This document shows positions 11,422 to 22,515 of a DNA stretch of 64,000 bases, piece by piece; positions within the stretch are counted from its first letter, which is position 1, and every line of letters starts with the position of its first letter. Below the pieces are notes generated by a model that did not search any database, was not told where the DNA came from, and saw nothing but the letters and a program-made list of their open reading frames with translations. A program made the position numbers and the translations under genes. This DNA comes from Periplaneta americana (Eukaryota > Arthropoda > Insecta > Blattodea > Blattidae). Location: contig NC_091124.1 of NCBI RefSeq assembly GCF_040183065.1, forward strand, positions 65,511,501 through 65,575,500. The letters run 5' to 3'.

Positions 11422-11512
11422 GACCTAATAATAACCTTAATAATAATCTTAATAATAATATTGTTAATAACAGTAATAATAATATTAATAACAATAATAA
11501 TAACTATTATAA
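11378..11512. repeat. (AAT)n microsatellite
   Basis: AAT array, pure at about 11378-11420, then interrupted to about 11512. Confidence 0.9.
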
Positions 11513-11514
11513 TT

Positions 11515-11830
11515 ATTTTGATAAAGAAGGGATGAATTGAGAAATATAATGAGACAGAATAGGAGTTCCAAAAAATATTCTTCGAGAAATAGAAGAACAG
11601 CAGTTAAAATGATATGGACATGTAATGAGAAGAGAAAACACTGAATTAATTAAATAAATAATGAACTGGAAGCATCTGGAAGAAGAACGCGAAGAAGACC
11701 ACAACGTAAATGGGCTGATGGAGCAAAAGGCTGCTTGAAGAAGAGGGACATGGAAGATGTAGATTTTCTGGAGCGAGTTATATGGAAAAAAGAAAACTGT
11801 ATCTTTCGGTTGAGGAATACTGTGTAGCCT
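11515..11830 (+). pseudogene. LINE RT C-terminal fragment
   Basis: Readable pieces are DRIGVPKNILREIEEQQLKW, YGHVMRRENTELIK, and WADGAKGCLKKRDMEDVDFL followed by ERVIWKKENC. This is the 'LKWYGHVMR ... KRW.DG' C-terminal pattern of LINE polyproteins. One stop (after NTELIK) and at least one frameshift are present. It differs from the family at 25563-27190. Confidence 0.6.
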
Positions 11831-12790
11831 ATATCACAGAAATATTCCACAGCATATGTAAACTGATAAAGGAAGTAAGTTAAAGAGACTTTATTGATTT
11901 CAGTGAGTGATTATTATTCAGACAAATTAAACATAAATATAAATAGACAGGCACTATTCAACTACGAAAGATCAGTGATTTAGAATTCAATAAGATTGTT
12001 TTCGGGCCGTGTACAATGTATAATCCTTTACAGATATTGGTTCTCCACACTTCAGTTATGTATTACATTGCAAAGTGTATTAGTCAATCGTTCTGCTCAC
12101 CGTAGCAACTATTCCTCAGAGAATTGCTTTTCATCACATGCAATCAGCCTTAATTATCACACTATTGTAATGACGAGAGGTGATATCGCGTTACGTGAAA
12201 AGATGGAAGTTATACGAGTACAATGAAACCTTTGAAGTTGTCAGCAGTTGAAGTTGACTGAATACCGGACACGTGCAAGCATTAACACGCGCATGGCTGA
12301 CCGTGTTCGAAGCTCTCGTCTATCAAATTTGTATCTTGATATTGTTTCGCGACAAGTACTAGTGGAATCCCACTTGAAATAACATGAGTGGACTTAATAA
12401 ATGTAGTGTTAAAGAGATAAGAGTTCCTGTTTGCCGAAGTTGCAGTGGTACCAGTCATTTTACCTACAGCAGAAGTAATACGGAAGTCGTTAAAAGTTCA
12501 ACAAGATTACCTCTAACACAAACGTCCGACTTTAAATGGAAGAAGCCGCAATAATACTACGGATATTCCATAATATAATGCACATATTCATGACACATAC
12601 GGTCTATAAATGGCTGTTCTTATTATCAAGACCACAAGAAAGAAAAAAAAATAGCTAAAGATTTTAATAGTGTGGATGGTAGAGATACAGACGTACGGAC
12701 GGACGGTGGGAAAAAATCAAGCACACTTACGCCATTGATATATGCCCATAATTCCAGGAAGAGGCCGATAAAATTCTTGTCTGGGACCCT
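11831..12790. other. Unassigned spacer
   Basis: No gene, repeat boundary or structured element could be supported here. Confidence 0.4.
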
Positions 12791-12794
12791 CCTC

Positions 12795-12955
12795 ATTTAG
12801 GACTGGTGGTCAAGAAAGTATTAACATTTACTCGTACAACAGGAGAGCCTCCAAACATTACTTTCCTTCCGAAAGAAGTCATTCTAAGGATATTAAATTT
12901 ATCGCCCTCGACCAGGTTTGAACCCGCGAGCGATATATATGTTAAACCGTAAGTA
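12795..12955 (-). mobile_element. SINE with tRNA-like head
   Basis: The minus strand contains a B-box-like GCGGGTTCAAACC followed by 'tggtcgagggcgataaat' and an 'ttcggaaggaaagtaatg' body. I recognise this as a tRNA-derived insect SINE pattern. The 5' head abuts the inverted repeat that starts near 12940, so the true start is blurred. Confidence 0.5.
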
Positions 12956-13503
12956 ATGTCATTAATTTCAAGGAGTAATTCTTTGAGATATTCCATACAA
13001 AAAATTGTAATACAATTTTCCTCATTTTTGCTTCATTTTCGTGATACAAATTGTTGTATATGAAACATTTCATACCGTGTTTTGGGAAAGCCATTGATTT
13101 AATTTCCGATATGCTCAGTCAATTTAAGAGAGCAGTGTATTGTGATAATAAATGATTGAAATAATTTTAGTTTGTCTTTAAAATGTGCAGAAATTGGATC
13201 CAAACAAATGTAACATTCTAAATTCCTTTTCATAACGAAAAGTGACGTTTATTCGGATCAAATTTCTGTACATTTAAAGGCCACTTTCATTAATCTATTA
13301 TAATACACTGCTCTCTTAAACTGATTGAACATATCAGGAATTAAATCAATGGCTTTCCCAAAACACGCTATGAAATATTTTCATATAAATAAATTTTTAT
13401 CTCGAAAAGGAAGCAAAAACGAACAAAATCATATTATACTTTTTTGTTTGAAATATTTCAAAGAATAAACCCCTAAAATTAATGGTATTACTTAGACTAT
13501 ATA
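12940..13503. mobile_element. Long imperfect inverted repeat (foldback-type)
   Basis: The two arms, about 12940-13215 and 13225-13503, are inverted copies of each other. Landmarks in the left arm are GTGTTTTGGGAAAGCCATTG (about 13078) and AAGAGAGCAGTGTATT; both occur inverted in the right arm. The central spacer is very short, so almost the whole element can fold into one hairpin. There is no coding potential. This is probably a foldback MITE. The right end touches a mariner end near 13504. Confidence 0.75.
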
Positions 13504-13843
13504 TACAGAATGTAACGAAAATAGTGGGCCAAACCCCAGGTACGGATTTCTCATATGTAGAGAAGAAAAAAAGGTTATATGAACATAGATCCGGATATGC
13601 CTGGTTGGCGCGTTATAGGAGTTACAAGGAAGGTCATTGTGCACTACAGAAATTAGGTATTGTTGATTAATGTTTCAGTCTGTGTACATTTGTTTACAGG
13701 AACTGTTCAAAATGTCCACCTCATGCCTGAATACAGCCGCAGTTCGTCGTCGCACTGACGTCCGGACCTGCTCCCAAATTCCTGGCGTAGCACGAATTGT
13801 CCGACAGTGCTGCTCAATTCGCACACATTTCAGTCTGGATGTA
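13504..13843 (-). pseudogene. mariner 3' end, minus orientation
   Basis: The minus strand encodes the mariner C-terminal tail: RIEQHCRTIRATPGIWEQVR, then a shifted frame ending GGHFEQFL with a stop. About 160 bp of 3' non-coding sequence runs to a terminal CAGAATGTAACGAAAATAGT next to a TA at about 13503. It is joined head-to-head to the plus-strand piece that follows. Confidence 0.6.
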
Positions 13844-13975
13844 CGTAGACATCTTAATGCAACATTTCCTGGCAGATGAATAGAGCGAGGTGGAACAACT
13901 ACTTGGCATCCACGCTCACCAGATCTCAACCCACTAGACTACTATTTGGGAGGGCACTTGAAGTCGCTTGTGCAT
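13844..13975 (+). pseudogene. mariner transposase fragment, inverted relative to neighbour
   Basis: The plus strand reads RRHLNATFPGR, a stop, IERGGTTTWHPRSPDLNPLD and YYLGGHLKSLVHI. This is the region around the third catalytic Asp (SPDLNPLD), just upstream of the tail found inverted at 13504-13843. The two parts look like pieces of one mariner copy broken by an internal inversion. Confidence 0.6.
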
Positions 13976-13979
13976 ATCG

Positions 13980-14515
13980 TTGTTTGGGCCTATCAGCTAC
14001 GGTCCACCATGGCATTTGTTGCGTAGAAATACGGGAGAATTCCATTCTTATTTTCTCTTCCCGAGCAGTTCCGTCTCTTGGGGGTAGATGGCAGCTGTCT
14101 TCTTCAATCATGAACGGCTCTCTAGTCAGCTCGTACACTAGTCTCGAAGGTGGCCACTCAGAATCTCCAAGTATTCTTGTTAGGAATCTCGCTTTAACTC
14201 CTTCCATGGCGGTTAGATCTGAGATCGTTAAGTGGTTCCAGAATAGTTCTATGCCACATGTTAGCATAGGTTCGATTTTGGCTTGGAATAGTTTCATGGC
14301 GGTATGTAGTACTAGTTTTGTAGGTTCTTTGATATCGTAAAAGTTTCAGAGTACGGTTGCTGTTCTTTCTCTAATGAGGACTCTGAAGGATGATCCAATG
14401 GACTGTAATGTTATGCCTAGATACTTGAAAGAATTTACAATTGCTAAGTGCTTCATGTTGTATTGGATTCTATCTTCTACTGCAATTGATAAATAATTTA
14501 TTGTTTCTATACCGT
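13980..14515 (-). pseudogene. LINE RT C-terminal fragment
   Basis: The minus strand from about 14515 reads VNSFKYLGITLQSIGSSFR, then IRERTATVL, YDIKEPTKLVLHTAMKLFQA, KIEPMLTCGIELFW, and MEGVKARFLTRILG, to LVYELTREPFMIEED. 'FKYLG' corresponds to the end of the RT/thumb region in LINE polyproteins. Only a few interruptions are visible. Its frame below 14060 diverges from the family. Confidence 0.65.
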
Positions 14516-14827
14516 TCTTGACCAAGGAATGCTGAGATCAAGAATACAGAAGAAGAAAACATATGTGAAGAAATCAGATAAGAGCGGCTTAAGTACCACA
14601 AATGCAATCAAGTTTAGTGACACGAGTAAAAATTCAAGTGATTTGGGAAGTGATTTAACCAGATTAGTAGGAAGGACGGTGCTGAGAGGAGAAGTGAAAT
14701 TGTTTCTATCAGTGCAAGAGCTGAAATGGTGAGAAGTGAAGTGAAGAGAAAGAATGACGAGTTTTTAACAAAAAAGGGTGAAGTGAATGTTTCTGGTCCA
14801 GAGACGGCTAAGGATTAGTAAGTAAAA

Positions 14828-15375
14828 TGAAATATGAATTAGAGGAGTGTAATAGGAAGTTAAATAAGACGATAGCTAAGACGATAGAGGTTTTGAAAAT
14901 AGGTAGAGAGTATGGTGGAGGAGGAGGAGGAGGATAGCGAAGTATAATATGTAGAAAATAAGTGAGATCTGATAATGAAATAACGAACATATTGGGCATT
15001 GGTGTAATATGTTTTAGTAGCAAGTATTATTAGAAACAGTGTGTGTTCGATATAGACTAAGTGAACTGAAAATCCAGACTGGAGTGATAAAAGTGTCAAG
15101 TTTGAATGAATTAGAGGAGTGTAATAGGAAGTTAAGTAAAACGATAGAGATAATGAAAATAGTTGAGAAGTATGGCGGGGGAGGCTAGCTAGGATAGCGA
15201 AGTATAATATGTAAAAAAATTAGTGAGATCTGAAAAGGGAATGTACACAAGAAACAGACATAATAACGAACATATTGGGCAATGGTTTAGTATATTTTAG
15301 TAACGAGTATTATTAGAAACAGTGTGTGTTCGACATAAGTGAACTGAAAATCAAGAACAAAGTGTCAATTTTGAA
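14828..15375 (+). repeat. 274-bp imperfect tandem duplication
   Basis: 14828-15101 and 15102-15375 align along most of their length. Shared blocks are GAATTAGAGGAGTGTAATAG, 'atagcgaagtataatatgta', 'acgaacatattgggca' and 'cagtgtgtgttcga'. The translated text (YELEECNRKLNKT...) looks like coiled-coil coding sequence, so this may be a duplicated piece of a decayed TE ORF1. I cannot prove that. Confidence 0.7.
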
Positions 15376-15389
15376 TTACCTAAATTAAG

Positions 15390-15542
15390 ATGTTAGGTTT
15401 TAAAGATGCGAATACTGATCAATTTAAATGGGATCGACAGTTAAATTATAATAGCGTCTACAAAAGGTATATCTGTAATGAATGTAATTGTGGTAACGGT
15501 TACGAAATTGTGAGGTCCACATTACATGGATGTAAATGTTGA
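15390..15542 (+). CDS. Small Cys-rich ORF, unknown
   Basis: A 50-codon ATG frame directly follows the tandem duplication. Cysteines lie at residues 29, 32, 34, 48 and 50 (CNECNCGNG ... HGCKC), loosely a zinc-binding arrangement. It could be the end of a retroelement ORF1 or chance. There is no promoter or splice evidence. The solo LTR begins 24 bp downstream. Confidence 0.2.
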   Translation: MLGFKDANTDQFKWDRQLNYNSVYKRYICNECNCGNGYEIVRSTLHGCKC

Positions 15543-15566
15543 CATCAAATATATATCGTATCATAT

Positions 15567-16271
15567 TGTGATGGCAGGCCGAATAATCTCGGCGCTTCGG
15601 GGAACTTCGTGCGCGTCCGGCAGAGGAGAGGGGGTGCGAGGAGGCGACACGCTATTCCGCGGCAGAGAGGGGGAAGAAATGCGCCTGCGACTGAGGGAAG
15701 AAATCCAGAGAAGTCGAGAGGCGCCATCTTCTCGGCATCTGTAGATTGATCTCGAAATCGGACTCTCTGGAAACTATGGTTTGGTTATAAAGAGGAGACG
15801 TAAGTGAGCTGATAGTCAGTCGTTGCTAGCTTTTGGACAGCCAGTAGTGTGTAGCAGTGAAGCCAGCTTCGAGACCGGTGTTTGACTTGGGTGTGTATCC
15901 GCAACTGTGCTAGGGTACCGGCGGAAGCAACGCAGTTGGAGGACCTGAGTTCGAAGTTCAGTGGAATGTTTCTGAAGATCTTGGGTTCGAGATACTGTGA
16001 ACTTGAGTGATCGAGCTAGAAGAACTAGCCAAGGCAAACGAACTGAAACTGACAGTTTTGTGTTGTAAATAGTGCTTTGTGAATATTAGTTGAGATTAGG
16101 AGTGCATTGTTGTTCTCAATAATCCAAGTGAATTGTCATTGTCGTCTGTGGAGTGCAATAACGAATACTGTGTTGCTGTGTGGAGTGGAAATCCCATTGT
16201 TGACGGGAGTATTTAAACTAAATTAGAGAAAGTGATTATTGTTGAAACAATAAAATTACATTATTGTTACA
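15567..16271 (+). mobile_element. Solo LTR of an LTR retrotransposon
   Basis: The unit starts TGTGATGGCAGG and ends TTGTTACA, so it has the TG...CA form with short TGT/ACA inverted ends. It is flanked by a perfect 4-bp ATAT duplication (15563-15566, 16272-16275). The first 160 bp are GC- and CpG-rich, as in a U3 promoter. A TATA box (GGTTATAAAGAGG) lies at about 15784-15796 and an AATAAA polyadenylation signal at about 16250. A 4-bp target duplication suits the Gypsy group. No internal retroelement region flanks it, so the pair of LTRs has recombined to one. Confidence 0.7.
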
Positions 16272-16275
16272 ATAT

Positions 16276-18840
16276 TATACAGAGTGTACAAAAGTTTCTG
16301 TATACAGTATATACGGTTCTTGACAAGGCATGGGTATCTTTTAGCCGATTAATCATGTTCACCACTAGTACGTTGACGCATAAAGGAAACGTCATTATAT
16401 CCATATGGAGTAAGAACTAATGAATTCCCTTAACTCTTCACTCTCAGATCTGTACTCAGATTTGTGACATAATTGCACACATTTTCTATCAAAGACAGAG
16501 AATATTAATCTTACGTGTCGGTAGTTCAATTAAAATTCACGAAATTTGTTGCCAAAAGCGTTCGCATCATACATACATACCTACATTGCATTTCATCACA
16601 TATGGTGCATTACATTGTAAGCACAAACAGATCCATTGAAGCTCAGAGACAAACATTTCAGTCTGTCCTGGTATTCATTCAAAGCAACGCAAAATAAAGA
16701 AATCCTAAAAGGGATTTGACAGTTGTAATAAATGACACTTCTAGTAGAAGATAAAGCTTTGTAAATAAGGAAGACACCATCTACAAAAAAGTCGTTGAAC
16801 TCAAAGTTTCTAGCGAACAAATCACCACTACTAAACACTCGCTAAATTGAAGTTCATATCATACGAACTCTGCGAAAAGTGGAAGAAGAATGATGTAGCT
16901 TATTATGTATTGATTTCCAGTAGAAATTCTCCAACAACGTAGAGGGAGACCTCTAGGCAGGAGAGAAGCTTAACTAGAAGATGGACGTAAGTACAAAAGA
17001 AACTATGTGCGTCTAAGTGCCAAAGGAGGGAGGGAGGGAGGGAGGGAGGGAAGAACTGCAGGGCCGCCATGTCTACTTCATCTCGACTAGATATGGAGAA
17101 AATGCCTCTGTCTATGCTTTCTATGCTTTACCCCCTTCCACCATTTATAGTTAGCTCACATATATGTGCTAGCCTACGTCTGCACCAGTTCATCGTTCAG
17201 ATATTGCTTGCACCAATGGCGGAATCATGTCTCACGCTAAGTCAGATCGAGAACGAATCGGTACTGAAACAACACAGCGAGGAACGACGTTTTCGAAACT
17301 GTTCTTCAATTTGTGAAGAATTATGAAATACTTCGAGGAAATATAGGTGTTTCACAATGCTGTTATTTTTCTAAAATGAATTAATTTATCGCCGCTTGTG
17401 AAAACTTCAAATGTGATTAAAATAACAAACAAAAATCGATGGCAGAGATTCGTATAATAGCGTAAAAGTTTAAGTAGTTGGTAATTGTGTGCTTGTTTGG
17501 ATTTGGGTTGTTTGTAGATTATGATGTGTATGAAATAAATTAGAGATCATCATGCATGTTGCATTATTAAGAGTTATCTTATTTGTATATCCTTTATGCT
17601 ACTATGTTGTGTGTGTTTTATCGGCCTCCTGCCGCTAAGAAGCAATGATTTCTTGCAGGTTATAACGGCTCATTCCCTCTAAAGAGCAAGATGCGCGTGA
17701 AGTATTAAAAAGTAATGAACTTTCTCCCAAATAGATGCCCACTTAAACGTTCCATCTTAAAAAAGAACAATATTTACAAAACAAGAAAGTACAATTTCTG
17801 CTCTTGAAACAGACGTTATAAGCATTTATTACAGGAATTCCGAAGACAGGTTTTTACATATTACATCTCAATAGGCCTATATCGCATGGCGACTTTGAAG
17901 AATATTCTCTCTGTTCAATCATTCGCCGTACAGGCATCATTGCAATTACAACTAAAAGATGCGCACAACTCTACTAAAATGCGATGGTGTAAGAAACTTC
18001 GGGGAATACTTATTCATATTTCTTCGGTGGGTGGGCAAAAGGGCTTAAGTCATTACTTTTTGTGATATAAAATTTCCTTCACAAAACCCGCTTCCTAAAA
18101 GGCAATAACTAAGACTTTATGTAAAAAAAAAAGCTTTCACAAACAATGTCAAAGTGACAAATATTGTGCATAAAATCGTTCACCAAGTTCTGGCAAATAG
18201 TTTGAGAAAATGGTACCGGACGAAAGGTAGAAAATCAAACAATTTTCAGTCCAGGGTCTAATTCTTTTCAACTGAAAAAAATTAATTATTTTAGTTACTT
18301 ATCGTGGGTATCAATCAACTCATCAGGACCAGTTTTATGTTTGGTGAAAATTTTGTTTGCTCATCTGCTATACACTGTTCTGGAGAAAATTATATTTCTT
18401 TTGATGTAAGGAAAAATCATACGGAACAGCTGGCAAACTCTAGCAAGGCCCTTCAAAGTTAAATGGGGTACTTAGTATTTCTGCTTCGATGTAAGTACCA
18501 TTCTTAATATTTAACTTTGCCTGGCTCTTCAGGAACAAATCCGTTATATTCAACTTTATGTTTTGTTTCTTGTACGATATGAAGGACTGTTTTTATACTA
18601 CTAGTAGTAGTGTGCACAAGTGCCTGTAGTTCTACAAAAGGATTATATTCTCTCATTGAAGATTTCAATGTCCAAACAAATTAGAAGAGTCACCGCGATT
18701 CAAGTGCACGGGTATAGAAGCAGCCTTTTCTTGGGCTGAGTGCTATTAAGTCAACATGTCCAGACGTATTCAGAGCGCACAATCCTCCCAGCTCTGCCTT
18801 AGGGCAAAACGGGACCAAGAGCAGCAAACAGTCGAGTTTG
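16276..18840. other. Unassigned spacer with (GGGA)n at about 17027-17051
   Basis: This is AT-rich non-coding DNA with a short GGGA microsatellite. An open frame at 17069-17326 shows no recognisable domain, and I do not call it a gene. Confidence 0.4.
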
Positions 18841-18844
18841 GCGT

Positions 18845-19225
18845 TACTACTGTAAAAGAGGTGGCCATGAAAATCCGGAGAAACAGCGAAGAGGAGGAGA
18901 AAAGAAAGAGGTGAATAGCAGGAACAGGAGCAAATGTATAAGCAATGAGCAGGAATGAAAAAAAGATGAGGAAATGAAGGGGAAATGGGAGGCAAAGAAA
19001 AAGGAGAGAGGGGTATAAATTAAGGAAAGAAAAAAAAACGAACAGGAAGAGACGGACTTGAGGGAAAGTATAGAGGAACAAAGAGGAGATATCGGAAAGA
19101 AAAAGCAAAAAGAGGAAGATGAAGAAAAGGAGGGAAAAGGAATGATATGCAGATAAAGAAGAGAAAAGAAAAAAAAAACAAATGAGAAGGAAAAAAGAGA
19201 ATAAAGAAGAGAAGATAGGGAGAAA
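18845..19225. repeat. Polypurine tract 1 (purines on plus strand)
   Basis: About 380 bp of almost pure A/G with GAAGAGGAGAAAAGAAAGA-like text. Long Phe/Ser/Leu reading frames on the opposite strand are an artefact of this composition. Confidence 0.9.
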
Positions 19226-19287
19226 ATGAATGGTTGCTTTTGCCTATGTGTTGATATTTTTGTGGCCACTTCTATTATTTATCTTGT

Positions 19288-19440
19288 CCACCGCTGTGGA
19301 GTAACGGTTAGCATGTCTGGTTGTGAAACGAACAGGTCCGGATTCAGATCTTGGTTGGGACAAGATATCTCGTTGAGATTTTTTTCGAGATTTTCCCCAA
19401 ACGGCCTACTACGAGGACAGTTCCTAACCCTTGCCCCTGA
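19288..19440 (+). mobile_element. tRNA-headed SINE
   Basis: The plus strand starts CACCGCTGTGGAGTAACGGT with an A-box-like segment, and a B-box-like GGATTCAGATC follows about 35 bp later. The body then matches the inverse of 1467-1664. It is cut at about 19462 by the hAT-like element. Confidence 0.65.
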
Positions 19441-19470
19441 TCTCAAGGGAGATTAATAGATAGACTAGAT

Positions 19471-20316
19471 CATACCTGCACAAACAGCGCTCAACGAGCG
19501 CGCGCGCTCCTTAGGAGCGAGAGAGCTGTGTTTACCGCTCGCCGAAACGGAGAGGAAGATACGTCAGAATGGCATAGATTTGCTATAGGTAGAGTTATCT
19601 AGTGGAGTGCAGTGTGTAGGCCTATTCTCAGTAAATGTTTCACGTTGCTTACCTACTGCTACAGTACAGTATGGAGGAATATAAAAGACGGAACGTAACA
19701 TTTAACATTTAACGATTTACAGCTCGAACTTACTGTTCTTCAATGTGACCTAAGGGCTAAAGATCGTTTGAATAATACTACTAGCCTGGTTGAGTTTTAC
19801 AAGACTAAACATTAGCAATAATAACCACGACTACACAGGCTGGCTGTGAAAATGATTGCTATGTTTGGCTCAACATTTATATTTGTAAGCAACTGTTTTC
19901 TATAACTTAATCAACTTTAATAAAGGCAGACATCGAACATCTGTAACTGATGTTTCATTACGATCAGTAGGCTACTGCTCCTTTCAGCTGCCAACAGCAG
20001 AAAACCTCGTTTTGATGTACTGATAAATAAAAATATAAGAAAATGATAGCCTATTGTACATTTAAGTAGATATAGAATTTCTATTATTTCTGTAAAATAA
20101 ATATTTTTTTATTAATTAATAATAGTCCAAGATAGTTTCGCAAACACTGAATGGAAATTCATTTCATAAACACTCGTAATAGTACTTCCTTTTGTGTACA
20201 TTTTGTACGAGATCACCCCTTCTTCCAGTCCACCCTTATACAGAGCGCAGCCAATATCTTCATTCCGCTCATGAGCTGTGAGCCGGCTCGGAGAGCGCAA
20301 ACCTTGTGCAGGCCTG
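19471..20316. mobile_element. hAT-like non-autonomous element
   Basis: The left end CATACCTGCACAAACAGCGC mirrors the right end GCGCAAACCTTGTGCAGGCC at about 20295-20314. The adjacent 8-mers are GACTAGAT (19463-19470) and GACTACAG (20317-20324), a decayed 8-bp duplication matching at 5 of 8 positions. There is no transposase ORF. The GC-rich ends and AT-rich interior fit a hAT MITE. Confidence 0.5.
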
Positions 20317-20459
20317 GACTACAGTAGATCATTTATATTTAATGTCTTGTCCGCTTTCTTTCCCATCTTCTTGTCTTCTATCTTCCCCCCTTCTCTAACT
20401 TGCTTGGAATTTTACCTAGGATTATATTATCTCACTGTGGATTATTTTTATCCATGGCG

Positions 20460-20690
20460 TGAGAACCCATAGAGGGCCAAGATCGATCTGCCGACTGTTT
20501 TTTTCACGTCCATATGTCTTAGTAGGGGTGAACGGCCATCCAACCGGTACAAGGTAACGTGTGGTCAGCATGTTGATTTCCCCCCCCCCCCCTTCCAGCC
20601 TTTGTAGCTACTTTACGAACCCGGATTTCGATACTCATTGCAGTTTATCAAATTGATCACAGGTCTGATAAACTGACAGAGATTTCATTA
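20460..20690 (-). mobile_element. Probable SINE with poly-C/poly-G run
   Basis: The minus strand contains CCGGGTTCG, a poly-G run (plus-strand C run at about 20579-20592), then 'gatggccgttcacccctact'. I recognise this as a recurrent cockroach SINE-like repeat. Boundaries are approximate. 20690-21091 holds nothing I can name. Confidence 0.4.
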
Positions 20691-21091
20691 AAAAATTTCT
20701 TTCCATATGAGGACTCGAATCAGCGCTCTTTTCCTATCGCTAGTCTTGTCCTAGACCAGCCCTGGGCATAAAGGGATAGGGAAAAGGAAAGGAGATACTC
20801 ACGCCCATGTCTTTTCCACTTCATCGCTTTAGAAACGAACATACACAGTAAAACATTATACATTAGTGGTGGATTTTAGGCGATCAGAGAGAGTCGAAAG
20901 CTTTGATGCATGCCTTATACAATCCGTCACTCAGCAATGCTTGCCTTCAGGTCTACTCGTATCGGTCCGAAATATAACATCGGCTTTTGAAAGTAGTCAA
21001 TGTCTGAAGTCCCTTTATACACTATTTACAAAATAAGTAGGCTATAATATCATGAAATAAAATATCTTTCATTACAATACACAACACAGTA

Positions 21092-21303
21092 CATACTTAC
21101 ATTACTTACAAATGGTTTTTAAGAAACCCGCAAGTTCATTGCCGCCCTCACATAATCCCGTCATCGGTCCCTATCCTGTGCAAGATTAATCTAGTCTCTA
21201 TCCCTCAAATCCATTTTAATAGTATCCTCCCATCTATGTCTCGGCCTCCCCAAAGGTCTTTTTCCCTTCGGCCTCTCAACTATCACTCTACATGCATTTA
21301 CAT
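21092..21303 (-). mobile_element. LINE 3' end, copy A
   Basis: The minus strand encodes the last ~60 codons of the LINE family at 25563-27190 (LGRPRHRWEDTIKMD-like text through the 'AMNLRV' end), then a GTAA-type tail at 21092-21110. It is 5'-truncated at about 21299. Confidence 0.75.
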
Positions 21304-21850
21304 CACTGTACATACTTACTTACTGGCTTTTAAGGAACCCGGAGGTTCATTGCCGCCCTCACATAAGACCGCCATTGATCCCTATCCTGAGCAAGATCAA
21401 TCCATTCTCTATCATCATATCCCACTTCCCTCAAATCCATTTTAATATTATCTTCCCATCTACGTCTCGGCCTCCCTAAAGGTATTTTCCCTCCGGTCTC
21501 CCAACTAACACTCTATATGCATTTCTGGATTCGCCCATACGTGCTACATGCCCTGCCCATCTCAAACGTCTGGATTTAATGTTCCTAATTATGTCAGGTG
21601 AAGAATACAATGCGTGCAGTTCTGTATTGTGTAACTTTCTCCATTCTCCTGTAACTTCATCCCTCTTAGCCCCAAATATTTTCCTAAGCACCTTATTCTC
21701 AAACACCCTTAACCTATGTTCCTCTCTCAAAGTGAGAGTCCAAGTTTCACAACCATAAAGAAGAACTGGTAATATAACTGTTTTATAAATTCTAACTTTC
21801 AGATTTTTTGACACCAGACCGGATGATAAAAGTACAACACTGTACATACT
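21304..21850 (-). mobile_element. LINE 3' end, copy B, with 13-bp TSD
   Basis: 5'-truncated copy of the LINE family at 25563-27190, ending in a GTAA-type tail. CACTGTACATACT is present at both ends (21304-21316 and 21838-21850), a clear target-site duplication. The frame reads [38 protein letters not shown] and [16 protein letters not shown], with the usual C-terminus after a frameshift near 21478. The preserved duplication marks it as relatively young. Confidence 0.85.
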
Positions 21851-22515
21851 CGTAAATAATGTTTAAACTATGTTGGCCTGCATTATTTACAATAGTGGAA
21901 ATAGTACAATTAGCGTATTCTAGTGTAGGCCTACGTAGTTTAAATAATATAAATTAAATATTAGTGAAATTGTTATAATGGTCTACGGTTTGCTCTGCCC
22001 AATCTGACCAAACAGAGCAAACACAAGTACTTCGCTTGCTACATGCACGCACTCATCCTCTATAGTGAGAATTCCAGTAATACTTAACCTTGTAGCCTTT
22101 TGGGACAAAGTACGGTCCCTAGAGATAACTCTTTAGTCTGAGCAGCGAAGGCCTAGGAAATAGAAAAGCACTTCGCAAGAAGCACGGATTCGTTACTTTT
22201 TAGAGTTCAGTGGCATGTGAAACAATTGGGACAGTAAAAACATTGGACAGGATTTGAATTTCGTAACCCTAATACAGTTTTTATATGTACGAATGTTCGT
22301 AGTAGGTAGGCAAGTAGGCATACAGGGTACTTCCAAACACCCGTATCATCCATTTTTCTCTAAACCTACTTGGCACTGGGTGTTCGCGAAAAAAAAATTC
22401 GGTAGTAAAACTCATATATAAAGAATCGATTGGTGGTACTTTCATCTTTCGAGAAAAACTGGAAATAGTGGTAACCGGGGTCAACTTTGAATTTTCAAAC
22501 TAGAACCTAAACTAA
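21851..22515. other. Unassigned spacer
   Basis: AT-rich DNA with a low-complexity 'aggtaggcaagtaggca' block. I see no gene or TE end. Confidence 0.35.

Noticed and set aside
13670-13929. Plus and minus 70-85-codon frames
   Set aside because: They are out-of-frame readings across the inverted mariner pieces.
18690-19269. Three overlapping minus-strand frames
   Set aside because: Overlapping frames in a polypyrimidine strand; no domain.
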